Shown here: one piece after another, positions 7,453 through 14,845 of the stretch
Position numbering within the stretch: the stretch's first letter is position 1
Layout: each line of letters starts with the position of its first letter
DNA from: an uncultured bacterium
GTDB lineage: Bacteria; Bacillota; Clostridia; Lachnospirales; Lachnospiraceae
Direction: 5' to 3'
Assembly: GCA_905215775.1 (NCBI GenBank)
Contig: CAJMRM010000056.1
Coordinates: 1-19,029, forward strand
Length of the DNA stretch: 19,029 nucleotides
The notes under the pieces: generated by a model
Database searches by the model: none
What the model was told of the DNA's origin: nothing
The model's input: the letters and a program-made list of their open reading frames with translations, nothing else
Translations under genes and position numbers: made by a program

Positions 7453-9288
7453 GTCAAAATATGGAAAGCTGTCGATGGCGTCTAAGATATCCTTGAAATC
7501 ATCCCTGGGAGCCAGGCGGATGTAGGCTTTTAAGATTTCCTGCTCCCTGGAACGGAAGGGGCCGTAAAAGAGATCGTACAGATTGTGGCCCCGCAGATGG
7601 ATGCGGATCTCTTCCATATGGTCCCTCATATCCTCGGGTGAGGTAAAATCCCGGCCCAGGACCTTTATGAGCTTCTGGCCGCTGGTGAGCCGGTGGAGGT
7701 ATTCCCGCCATTTTTTATACAGGGTATCGTAAAAGGCGGCCTCGCTCTCCACGATGCCAAGCTGTGCCATGATCTCAGGATTAAAGAAGTAATTCTCAAA
7801 GGAATAATATTTCAGGATCAGCACGTTCCTTCTGGTGACTCTGGGAAGACGGTCCACGTCCTCGGCGTTCCGTGCGTCATAATACCGGCAGAGCTGTCCC
7901 GCCAGCTCCTCCGGATCCTTTCCGTCCCCGTCCCGGATCATTAAAAACTGGTCCCGGATATAGACCTGGTTCATATATTTTAAATTGGCGTAGGTCTTGA
8001 TATTGGTACAGCTGTTGGTGGTGATAATGGAAATCCGGGAGAGCCGTCCCTCCTGGTCCCGGATCTCGGAGTAATAGTTTTCCAGCAGCAGAGGAAGCCG
8101 GGATTTGTCCTGCTTGCCCTCGACGATAAATACAAAGCTTACGTTCATAAGATCGCTGGCTCCATAGCCCAGATCGTCCAGGATCCGGCCTAGATCGGTC
8201 TTTTCCCGGATCACGGAGTACATGTCGTCGTCCAGGACCACCTGGCGGATCTGGCGCGCAGTGAAATTGAACAGCAGATCCGGCGAGTGGGTCTGGAAGA
8301 TCACCTGGTTTTTCAGGGAAAGACGGTACAGGATCTCGCAGCACATTTTCTGGAGCTGGGGATGGAGAAAGATCTCCGGGTCCTCCACAACGATGATGCT
8401 GGGGATCCGGTCGGGCTCGGCCACATACGTTTCCAGAAGGGACAGCATGTAGATGCTGCGCATGCCCTTTCCCAGGTATTCCACCGGAGTCTCGGTGCCG
8501 CGCTTTTCATTGCAGGCCGTGACCGCAACGGAAAACATTTGGTCGGTGTCGCAGGTTATGGAGCAGCGGATCTCCTCGTAGCCGCCGTTTTTCAGAAAGT
8601 TTTCACTGAGCTTTTTGGAGAAGCTGCTGAAATTCAGCTGGTAGATCTTATACTCCAGAAGCCTGGCGGTCTCCACAGCGGAAAGCTCCGCCGGCTTTTT
8701 CTGATTGATAAGACCGATGCAGCGGAAGCAATGGCTGCAGGTCTTGGCGGGATCGAAGATACAGGAGCCGGAGCGGAGCTTCCGGAGCTGCCGGCTTTCC
8801 TGGAACATAAGAAGGTCATTCTGAAGCTGCCTTAAGTCCCGGTCGGCGGTGATCCGGTAGATCCTGGGAAGGATCATGGGGATATAGGGATTGTTTTTCC
8901 GGGAAATATCCTCATAGCGGACCTTTCCGTCTTTATTTACATGAAAGGTAAAGCCCAGCTCGCCCTGGGAAAAGGAAGGGAGCCGTTCCCCAAAGACCCT
9001 CCGCCATACCTCATAGCGCCGGTACTGGCTGACAATGCCCATGCGATGGAACAGGGCCAGATCCTCGCTGCTGATGGAAAAGCACGCGTCGATGCGGATG
9101 GCCTGCTCCTTTTCGTTAAAATCGGCCTCCTGGATCTGATAGCAGCCGCAGACGGCGCAGACCGCGTCCAGGACCGAGGTTTTTCCGGTATTGTTCTTTC
9201 CCACCAGGATCAGGGCCCGGTCAATGTCCCGGATCTCCATGTCCCGGATGGACTTGAAATTGTGGATGTGAAGATAAGTCAGCTGCAT
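7426..9288 (-). CDS. OLD-family ATP-dependent endonuclease (AAA ATPase plus TOPRIM)
   Basis: A 620-residue protein with an ABC-type ATPase followed by a nuclease domain. Walker A is GKNNTGKT at 30-37. A signature-like YLGKGMRS is at 271-278, Walker B IIVVEDPE at 298-305, and an H-loop QTHSPDLL follows (His 334). The TOPRIM part shows IVEGKQD (Glu 390) and RDGDG (Asp 453, Asp 455), the Glu and Asp-X-Asp metal ligands. A Cys cluster (C176, C184, C187, C190) inserted in the ATPase looks like a metal site. OLD proteins are DNA nucleases; many act in phage defence or recombination. No UvrD-like partner is adjacent, so this is a stand-alone (class 1-like) member rather than a Gabija pair. GGAGGGCGGAGC precedes the ATG. 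Confidence 0.9.
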   Translation of the reverse strand: MQLTYLHIHNFKSIRDMEIRDIDRALILVGKNNTGKTSVLDAVCAVCGCYQIQEADFNEKEQAIRIDACFSISSEDLALFHRMGIVSQYRRYEVWRRVFGERLPSFSQGELGFTFHVNKDGKVRYEDISRKNNPYIPMILPRIYRITADRDLRQLQNDLLMFQESRQLRKLRSGSCIFDPAKTCSHCFRCIGLINQKKPAELSAVETARLLEYKIYQLNFSSFSKKLSENFLKNGGYEEIRCSITCDTDQMFSVAVTACNEKRGTETPVEYLGKGMRSIYMLSLLETYVAEPDRIPSIIVVEDPEIFLHPQLQKMCCEILYRLSLKNQVIFQTHSPDLLFNFTARQIRQVVLDDDMYSVIREKTDLGRILDDLGYGASDLMNVSFVFIVEGKQDKSRLPLLLENYYSEIRDQEGRLSRISIITTNSCTNIKTYANLKYMNQVYIRDQFLMIRDGDGKDPEELAGQLCRYYDARNAEDVDRLPRVTRRNVLILKYYSFENYFFNPEIMAQLGIVESEAAFYDTLYKKWREYLHRLTSGQKLIKVLGRDFTSPEDMRDHMEEIRIHLRGHNLYDLFYGPFRSREQEILKAYIRLAPRDDFKDILDAIDSFPYFDSRKSGKQR

Positions 9289-9326
9289 GCTCCGCCCTCC
9301 CTGTAAAAGCTCTGTCCTTTGTCCTT

Positions 9327-9355
9327 AGTATAATCCAGCCGGGAGCGTGTGGCAA
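9327..9355 (-). promoter_or_regulatory. Promoter of the OLD-family gene
   Basis: On the reverse strand, TTGCCA (9350-9355), a 17-base spacer and TATACT (9327-9332), about 40 bases before the ATG. It is arranged back-to-back with the T-box operon promoter about 70 bases away. Confidence 0.72.
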
Positions 9356-9426
9356 TAGAAAACATCGGCGGGAAAGGGGAGTCTCCCGGATCACAGCGGC
9401 GGACAATGAAAAAAATCAAAAAAGGG

Positions 9427-9455
9427 TTGACATTTGCTTTAAAGTGGCATAGAAT
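9427..9455 (+). promoter_or_regulatory. Promoter of the tryptophan transporter operon
   Basis: Consensus TTGACA (9427-9432), a 17-base spacer and TAGAAT (9450-9455). Transcription would begin near 9462, at the head of the T-box leader. Confidence 0.88.
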
Positions 9456-9461
9456 ACAGAC

Positions 9462-9745
9462 ACAGAAATAAGAGAAACCGATGAGAAAGAGGAGTAAGCC
9501 TTCTTCTGATATCACAGAGAGCTGCAGGCGGTGGGATTGCAGTATGGAAGGGATCGCTGAATGGACTTTCGAGGGCGGCCTGAAATGAAAAGAGTAGGAG
9601 CTGCCGGGAACCAAACCCGTTATCAATGAGGGATGCATGGTAGTGCATTGAAAGTGGACATTTATGTCAATTTGAGTGGTACCGCGATTATAAACGATTA
9701 TAACCGTCTCAAGCGAAAGGCTTGAGGCGGTTTTTGTTTTTTTAT
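9462..9745 (+). ncRNA. T-box leader with tryptophan specifier
   Basis: A tRNA-sensing leader upstream of the transporter genes. Stem I shows the conserved GAGAGCTGC and GGTGGGATTGCAGTATGG apical elements (about 9516-9546). The specifier loop reads GAA-TGG-AC, placing TGG (Trp) at 9562-9564. The T-box proper is TTGAGTGGTACCGCG (9672-9686). TTGAG and GCG can pair with CGT and CTCAA (9705-9712) as the antiterminator, and the same CTCAA is needed by the terminator stem, so the alternative folds are visible. Uncharged tRNA-Trp should stabilise the antiterminator and turn the operon on. The base after TGG in the T-box is T, discussed as a finding. Confidence 0.93.
9702..9743 (+). terminator. Regulated terminator of the T-box leader
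   Basis: ACCGTCTCAAGC pairs with GCTTGAGGCGGT around a GAAA-type loop, followed by TTTTTGTTTTTTT. Its 5' arm shares bases with the antiterminator, so it acts as the off-state structure. Confidence 0.93.
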
Positions 9746-9828
9746 CCGGCTCCGGACCGGACGCGTACCGCCGCTGGTTTCCCGTTTCTGAAATGCGAAA
9801 AAATGAAAGAGCATGGAGGAGAAAGACT

Positions 9829-10932
9829 ATGAAGAAAAAAATGATGAGCGTAGCAATGGCAGCAGCAGTAACAGCAGCATTTTTAGGAGGCTGTGCAGGA
9901 AAGGAAACGTCAGGCAGCGCAGAGACCGGTGCGGCGAAGGCGGAGGAAGCGACGGCCCCGGGTTCAAAGGAGACAGGCGGAGAAACGGCCGGAGCGGCAG
10001 AGGAAAAAACGGAAGCCCAAAAAACAGACGGCGGAGAATATACCGTAGCCGTGGTAAAGCAGATGGACCATGCGTCCCTGGATGAGATCGCCGCCGCCGT
10101 CTGCGAGGAGCTGGATTCCCTGGCAGAAAAGAACGGCGTTTCCATCCAGTATGAGGTATACTCCGGCCAGGGCGATCAGTCGGTGCTGACCCAGATCGGA
10201 ACCCAGGTGATCTCTGAGCAGGTGGATGCGGTGATCCCCATTGCCACCCTGGCTGCCCAGGTCATGGCCACCTGCGCCGAGGATACGAAGATTCCGGTGG
10301 TCTATGCGGCTATCTCCGATCCGGAGGCGGCGGAGATGACGGGCATCGATTATGTGACCGGAACCTCAGACGCCCTGAACACAAGGTTCATCCTGGATAT
10401 GATGCTGGCCCAGGATCCGGATGTAAAAAGGGTCGGACTCCTCTATTCCTTATCCGAGGATAACTCCAAAACGCCCATTGCTGAGGCAAAGGCGTATCTG
10501 GAGGAAATGGGGATCGAATACACAGAAAAAACGGCCAACACCAACGACGAGGTGATCACGGCGGCCAGCGCCCTGATCGCGGAGGACGTGGACGCTGTAT
10601 TTACGCCCACCGATAACGTGATCATGTCCGCGGAGCTGGCGATCTATGAAGGCCTGGCTGAGGCCGGGATCCCCCACTATACCGGGGCCGATTCCTTCGT
10701 GAGAAACGGCGCCTTTGCCACCTGCGGCGTCAACTACACCGACCTGGGCCGTGAGACGGCGGACCTGGCTTATACGGCCATGACCGGGGGAATGGATTCT
10801 CTGGAGGACTTTTACCTGGCCGAGGGCGGGATCATCACCGTGAACACCGAAACGGCCCAGACCCTGGGGATCGATTATTCCGTATTTAAGGACATGGGAA
10901 CGCTGGTGGAGGTAGGCACCACAGAGGATTAA
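9829..10932 (+). CDS. trpX: ABC transporter substrate-binding lipoprotein, TrpX type
   Basis: A 367-residue lipoprotein. The signal MKKKMMSVAMAAAVTAAFLGGC gives lipobox LGGC (19-22), followed by an Ala/Glu/Gly-rich tether to about residue 65. The binding domain of the ABC_sub_bind (DUF534-like) family starts at EYTVAVVKQMDHASLDEI. SGQGDQSVLTQIGTQVIS and VFTPTDNVIMSAE are typical family blocks. The ATG was chosen for GGAGGA 8 bases upstream; an earlier ATG at 9793 lacks one and would displace the signal peptide. It is the first gene after a T-box with a Trp specifier and is followed by the matching permease and ATPase, so tryptophan is the likely ligand. Specificity rests on the leader, not on the binding pocket. 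Confidence 0.88.
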   Translation: MKKKMMSVAMAAAVTAAFLGGCAGKETSGSAETGAAKAEEATAPGSKETGGETAGAAEEKTEAQKTDGGEYTVAVVKQMDHASLDEIAAAVCEELDSLAEKNGVSIQYEVYSGQGDQSVLTQIGTQVISEQVDAVIPIATLAAQVMATCAEDTKIPVVYAAISDPEAAEMTGIDYVTGTSDALNTRFILDMMLAQDPDVKRVGLLYSLSEDNSKTPIAEAKAYLEEMGIEYTEKTANTNDEVITAASALIAEDVDAVFTPTDNVIMSAELAIYEGLAEAGIPHYTGADSFVRNGAFATCGVNYTDLGRETADLAYTAMTGGMDSLEDFYLAEGGIITVNTETAQTLGIDYSVFKDMGTLVEVGTTED

Positions 10933-10942
10933 AAGAACGGCT

Positions 10943-10980
10943 GTCCGGAGTCCTGCGCAGAGCGGCACAGGGCTCCGGGC
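10943..10980 (+). other. Stable hairpin between the binding-protein and permease genes
   Basis: CCGGAGTCCTG (10945-10955) pairs with CAGGGCTCCGG (10968-10978), extendable to 13 pairs, with no T-run after it. It lies in the 66-base gap after trpX. Such intercistronic hairpins often protect the upstream message and raise binding-protein yield over permease. That role here is inferred. Confidence 0.65.
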
Positions 10981-10998
10981 GGAAAAAGACATGGAAGG

Positions 10999-11925
10999 AT
11001 GGAAGAGGATATGCTTTATGTGGTTCAGACAGCCCTGGAACTGGGATTTATGTATGCCCTGGTGGCCATGGCCCTGTTTTTAAGCTACCGGATCCTGGAT
11101 ATCGCAGATATGACGACAGACAGCGGATTCGTTCTGGGAGCGGCCGTATCGGTGACCTGCGCAGCAGCCGGACATCCGGTGCTGGCAGTTTTTGCAGCTA
11201 TGGCGGCGGGCGCCTGCGCCGGTTATGTGACGGCGTTTCTCCAGACCAGGATGGGGGTGCCGTCGATCCTGGCCGGTATCATCACCAACACGGGACTTTA
11301 CACGGTAAACCTTATGGTCATGGGCTGGAGCTCCAATGTGAGCCTCTTAAAGCAGGATACCATGTTCACCCTGTTCCGGGATCTGGGGATCGGAGGGAGC
11401 TTTTATAAGCTGATCCTGGCAGGCGGCATCACTCTGGCTGCAGGAGCCGCCCTGGTATGGTTTTTAGGGACCCGTCTGGGGTTAAGCATCCGCGCCACCG
11501 GAGACAACCGGGACATGGTCCGGGCGTCGTCGGTGAACCCGGTATTTACCATCACCGTGGGGCTCTGCATCTCCAACGCCTTAACAGCCCTTTCGGGCGC
11601 TGTGGTGGGCCAGTACCAGAAGTCGGCGGATATCAACAGCGGAGCCGGGATCGTGGTCATCGGCCTGGCCTGCCTCATCATCGGAGAGACTGTTCTGGGA
11701 CGCCGCTCCATGGCAAGGAATGTAATGGCGGCTGTGACCGGGAGCATTCTGTACCGCTTCCTGTACGCCATGATCCTTAAGACCTCCATCGTTCCCATCG
11801 AGTGTCTGAAGCTGGTGACAGCGGTGGTGGTGGCCTTAGCCATCGCCTCCCCGTCCTTAAAGGAGTGGGCGGGGCTTCAGAAAAAGAAAGCGGAAGCGAA
11901 GAAACGGAGGGGACAGTCATGTTAA
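10999..11925 (+). CDS. trpY: ABC transporter permease, TrpY type
   Basis: A 308-residue inner-membrane permease of the branched-chain/sugar BPD_transp_2 fold, with about eight hydrophobic segments. The loop GLSIRATGDNRDMVRASSVN (about residues 160-179) is the ATPase-contact loop. The N-terminal ALFLSYRILDIADMTTDSGF and the C-terminal basic tail are typical of the family. The start is uncertain: ATG 10999 has GGAAGG immediately before it, while ATG 11011 (MLYVVQ) is closely preceded by GGAAGAGG; the difference is four residues. Its stop overlaps the ATPase start by seven bases. It forms the channel of the importer with the flanking binding protein and ATPase. Confidence 0.87.
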   Translation: MEEDMLYVVQTALELGFMYALVAMALFLSYRILDIADMTTDSGFVLGAAVSVTCAAAGHPVLAVFAAMAAGACAGYVTAFLQTRMGVPSILAGIITNTGLYTVNLMVMGWSSNVSLLKQDTMFTLFRDLGIGGSFYKLILAGGITLAAGAALVWFLGTRLGLSIRATGDNRDMVRASSVNPVFTITVGLCISNALTALSGAVVGQYQKSADINSGAGIVVIGLACLIIGETVLGRRSMARNVMAAVTGSILYRFLYAMILKTSIVPIECLKLVTAVVVALAIASPSLKEWAGLQKKKAEAKKRRGQSC

Positions 11926-12725
11926 AGCTGGAGCACATTAAAAAGACCTTTAATCCGGGGACGGTCAACGAAAAAACGGCCATCCGGGATCTGTCCCTTC
12001 ATCTGGAGCCGGGGGATTTTGCCACGGTCATCGGCTCCAACGGGGCAGGAAAGTCCACCATGTTTGCGGCCATCGCCGGGAGCTTTATTACGGATTCCGG
12101 TTCCATTACCTTAAACGGGAAGGACATCACCTTTGCGCCCGAATACCAGAGGAGCCGGATCATCGGCCGTCTTTTCCAGGATCCCTTAAAGGGGACGGCT
12201 CCCCATATGACCATTGAGGAAAATCTGTCCCTGGCATACCTGCGGGCGTCCAGGGGAAGTATCCCCTTCAGCCGGATCTCAAAAAAGGATAAGGAATTTT
12301 TCAGAGAGCAGCTTTCCATGCTGGATATGGGGCTGGAGGACCGGATGAAGCAGCCGGTGGGCCTTTTATCCGGAGGCCAGCGGCAGGCCCTGACCCTTCT
12401 TATGGCCACCATGGTGCCCCCGCTCCTGCTGCTGCTGGACGAGCACACGGCGGCCCTGGATCCGGCCACGGCGGAAAAGGTGCTGGAGCTGACAAAAAAG
12501 ATCGTGGCCAAGAACCGCACCACCTGCCTGATGGTCACCCACAACATGCAGCAGGCCCTGACCATGGGAAACCGGACGCTGATGATGGACGATGGCCGGA
12601 TCGTGTTTGATGTGAAGGGAGAGGAGCGGTCCCGTATGACCGTGCCGGACCTTCTGGAGAAGTTCCGCATGGGAGCCGGCAAGGAGCTGGACAACGACCG
12701 GATCCTTTTGTCGGCGGAGGACTGA
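11919..12725 (+). CDS. trpZ: ABC transporter ATP-binding protein, TrpZ type
   Basis: A 268-residue ATPase powering the tryptophan-type importer. Walker A is GSNGAGKST (39-47), Q-loop LFQDP (Gln 87), signature LSGGQRQ (150-156), Walker B LLLLLDE with Glu 175, D-loop TAALD (177-181), and switch His 208 in VTHNM. All catalytic residues are intact. The start is the ATG at 11919 with GGAGGGG upstream, overlapping the permease end by seven bases; an upstream ATG in the same frame only reads through permease sequence. It is the last gene of the T-box operon. No clear T-tailed terminator follows, only a perfect palindrome at 12751-12766. Confidence 0.93.
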   Translation: MLKLEHIKKTFNPGTVNEKTAIRDLSLHLEPGDFATVIGSNGAGKSTMFAAIAGSFITDSGSITLNGKDITFAPEYQRSRIIGRLFQDPLKGTAPHMTIEENLSLAYLRASRGSIPFSRISKKDKEFFREQLSMLDMGLEDRMKQPVGLLSGGQRQALTLLMATMVPPLLLLLDEHTAALDPATAEKVLELTKKIVAKNRTTCLMVTHNMQQALTMGNRTLMMDDGRIVFDVKGEERSRMTVPDLLEKFRMGAGKELDNDRILLSAED

Positions 12726-12782
12726 TCCTGCGGGAATGCATTGGAATCCACATGCGGATCCGCATGAGAGTCCACAAGACCC

Positions 12783-12811
12783 TTGCAATCTCTACGAATA
12801 TAAGATAAAAT
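12783..12811 (+). promoter_or_regulatory. Candidate orphan promoter
   Basis: TTGCAA (12783-12788), a 17-base spacer and TAAAAT (12806-12811). There is no ORF with a ribosome site within the next 380 bases. Confidence 0.45.
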
Positions 12812-13073
12812 ATTGTAATGATCCAGATGTGCATCTTTTTGTCCGCAGCAGGCGGGCAGGAAGCGCCGGGTATCAGCCCGATGGAGATCCGGACAGAAAA
12901 ACCCTTATGAAAGCAGGCGTTCAGCGTACTTTCCAGGCCGGATCTTCGCGTGGCCCAACGGTGAGGAGATATTACATAAAAATGCAGAAAAGGGGTTGAC
13001 AGGGAGTATGGAAAAGCGCAGCATTAAGCAAGCAAGCAGCTAACACTGGGATCGGAGATCTGATCCCGGCGCT

Positions 13074-13102
13074 TTGTCATGGCCTCAGTCTGGAGGTAAA
13101 AT
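13074..13102 (+). promoter_or_regulatory. Candidate promoter of the surface-protein gene
   Basis: TTGTCA (13074-13079), a 17-base spacer and TAAAAT (13097-13102). A transcript starting near 13109 would begin just before the hairpin-terminator at 13120 and lead to the start codon at 13196. Confidence 0.45.
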
Positions 13103-13119
13103 TATATATAGAATATAAA

Positions 13120-13163
13120 CAGACACGTCTATTGCGTATATTTATGCAATGACGTGTCTTTTT
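13120..13163 (+). terminator. Strong terminator or leader attenuator before the surface-protein gene
   Basis: AGACACGTCTATTGC pairs with GCAATGACGTGTCT (one bulge) around an AT-rich loop, followed by TTTTT. It lies 33 bases before the start codon, so it either ends a transcript from upstream or attenuates the gene behind it. Confidence 0.85.
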
Positions 13164-13195
13164 ATATAAAAAAATACCTATATGGAGGGAAGAGT

Positions 13196-14638
13196 ATGAA
13201 TCGAAAGGAATGGAAGTGTGCGGCGGCTGGAGCTATGGGGGAAACATGGTGCTGACCCTGGACGGCTTTTCCGGAGAGCAGATCCGCTTAAACGGAGGCT
13301 CTCCCGATGGAAAGGATCTGTTCATTGAGCTGGTGGGAGACAATACGATCACAGGCACAGACAGCCTCTCGGGGGTGATCTCTGACTATAACAGCTTTTA
13401 AGATGAAAACCGGATCATTTTTACGGGAAGCGGAGATCTGGAGATCACAAACACGGGTTCATCCCTGGGAAGTCCGGGAAAATATATTTTTGGACAGGAC
13501 GGCGTCGTTACCCTGGATCATGGAGAGTTAAAAGGTCAGACGGCTTTGGTGGTACAGAGCAATGCGACTGTGAATATCAATGAAGATACATCGGGAAGCT
13601 CCCTGCCCTCTTTGACGCTTACCATCAACGGCGGGATTGTGAATCTGTATAATAAGCAGCAGATCGGTCTGGCCTATGGACTGGATCAGAATAAGGAGTA
13701 TGGCAAAATATGCAGGATCACCGAGGACGGACTTTTGACCGTTAAGACCGGATTTACCGGGGAAGCGCCGCTGCTTTGCGGCAGAGGAAATGAGCCGCTT
13801 CCAGAGTTCTATAAGCATTTTCATGTGACTGCTGTGGATGGAGGAATGACACATATCCAGGATGAGGGCAGCTCCCCCAGCTGCGCCCTGGTGGATGAAA
13901 ATGGGAATAAGCTTACCTCCGCTCATATCCGGGGCAACGGCTCCTATATTTACAATGGCGAGGACGATTTCCAGGTTCCGGAGCCGGAAAAGCCGGGAAC
14001 CGGAGGGGAAGGCAGCGGCCAGGAAAAGCCGGGAACCGGGGAGGACGGAACCGATCCGGAGGAACCGGGAACTGGCGGGACAGAGCCGAAGCCGGAGAAA
14101 CCGGGAACCGGAGAGGGTAATAATGTGGTCACAGATTCCAACGGTCATAAGGCCACGGATTCCAACGCTCATTCCTCTTCCTCCGGAAGCGGCGGCGGAT
14201 ACGGCCCGGGAAAGGGATATGGCTATTATGCAGTAAGGAACGAGGCTGGTCCGGGCCAGCCGGTGGGGGGATTCCCGCTGGAATGGCGGTCAGTGGAAGC
14301 AGGATGCCAACGGCTGGTGGTTTTCTGGGACCGACGGCAGCTATCCAAAGGCAGGCTGGGCGCAGCTGGAGTGGAACGGACAGAAGCTCTGGTATCATTT
14401 TAACGCCAATGGGTATATGAGCACAGGCTGGATCCAGGATGATGGAAACTGGTACTACCTCCATGCAGAGGGCGACGGAAACCGCGGCTTTATGCACACA
14501 GGCTGGCAGGAGATCGGCGGTAAATGGTATTATTTCCATAAGGATACCGACGGAGCGGCCCTGCCGGTGGGAGCCATGCTGTCCAATACGGTGACGCCCG
14601 ACGGCTATACGGTCGGAAGCGATGGGGCGTGGATCTAA
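13196..14638 (+). pseudogene. Broken secreted protein with cell-wall-binding repeats
   Basis: TGGAGGG precedes ATG 13196, which opens a signal-like MNRKEWKCAAAGAM but stops after 19 codons, so most of the signal peptide seems deleted. The body continues in the next frame from about 13210 (WSYGGNMVLTLDGFSGEQIR, IELVGDNTITG: a beta-rich adhesin or carbohydrate-binding-type domain). TAA at 13399-13401 interrupts it. The same frame resumes directly (DENRIIFTGSGDLEITN) and runs through a Pro/Gly linker of EKPGTG repeats (about 13976-14118). At six Gs (14265-14270) the frame shifts; with one G fewer it would join the C-terminal choline/cell-wall-binding repeats (GWWFSGTDGSYPKAGW, GNWYYLHAEGDG, GGKWYYFHKDTDG). 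The end is TPDGYTVGSDGAWI. Three lesions make it a pseudogene; sequencing error could explain the G-run but not all. Confidence 0.85.
13976..14118 (+). repeat. Pro-Gly-Thr-rich tandem linker repeats
   Basis: Imperfect repeats encoding variants of E-K-P-G-T-G and E-E-P-G-T-G between the adhesin-like body and the wall-binding domain. The DNA recurs as CCGGGAACCGG and CCGGGAACTGG units. It is a spacer typical of Gram-positive surface proteins. Confidence 0.75.
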
Positions 14639-14656
14639 ACAGATGAAACTATAAGA

Positions 14657-14691
14657 AAACGGCGCGGGGGCTGCGGCCTTTTACGCCGTTT
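14657..14691 (+). terminator. Possible terminator after the surface-protein gene
   Basis: AAACGGCG (14657-14664) pairs with CGCCGTTT (14684-14691) around a 19-base loop. The tail is only TTTCC, so termination may be weak. Confidence 0.4.
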
Positions 14692-14719
14692 CCTGCGTGC
14701 AGGTTTATGTGGCAGATCG

Positions 14720-14738
14720 GGTGCGGCTGTGGTATACT
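14720..14738 (+). promoter_or_regulatory. Extended -10 promoter of the nitroreductase/prepilin pair
   Basis: TATACT at 14733-14738 preceded by TGG gives an extended -10; no good -35 is seen. It is about 108 bases before the nitroreductase ATG. Confidence 0.5.
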
Positions 14739-14845
14739 TTTCTCATGGAATACAGGAACTGAGGGCAGCAGAAGAGCAGTGCCTGTGGGAGGAAACGGAA
14801 GATTTTACCGGAACGATCCGGAAATATAAAAGGGAGGAAACACCT

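Larger units (their letters stand above)
12726..13119. other. Long intergenic region with promoter-like sites and hairpins
   Basis: No protein gene was seen; short frames here lack ribosome sites. Contents, left to right: perfect palindrome CATGCGGATCCGCATG (12751-12766); promoter-like TTGCAA-N17-TAAAAT (12783-12811); paired TTTTTGTCCG with CGGACAGAAAAA (12836-12845 and 12890-12901); AAAGCGC with GCGCTTT (13013-13019 and 13069-13075) enclosing GGGATC/GATCCC (13048-13053 and 13062-13067); then TTGTCA-N17-TAAAAT (13074-13102). With the terminator at 13120-13163 it could encode an RNA of about 345 nt or a leader for the downstream gene. It fits no riboswitch class I recognise. Confidence 0.5.

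Noticed and set aside
7426..9288. Gabija system
   Set aside because: The OLD-type nuclease is present but no UvrD-like helicase gene is adjacent on either side.
9279..10145. 288-codon reverse-strand ORF across the T-box leader
   Set aside because: It runs antisense to the T-box, terminator and lipoprotein start; it has Ser/Phe-rich noise composition and no ribosome site.
12736..12999. 87-codon ORF in the long intergenic region
   Set aside because: No ribosome site and no recognisable protein; it crosses the palindrome and the promoter-like site.
12996..13027. Promoter at TTGACA 12996
   Set aside because: The -35 is perfect, but no -10 lies at 16-18 bases; the nearest A/T-rich hexamer is at 20 bases.
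13976..14118. CRISPR-like repeat array
   Set aside because: The repeats are in frame, imperfect and encode a Pro/Gly linker; there are no uniform spacers.
13528..14172. 214-codon reverse-strand ORF inside the surface pseudogene
   Set aside because: It mirrors the repetitive Pro/Gly linker (repeats of GSRLFL type) and has no recognisable family or ribosome site.
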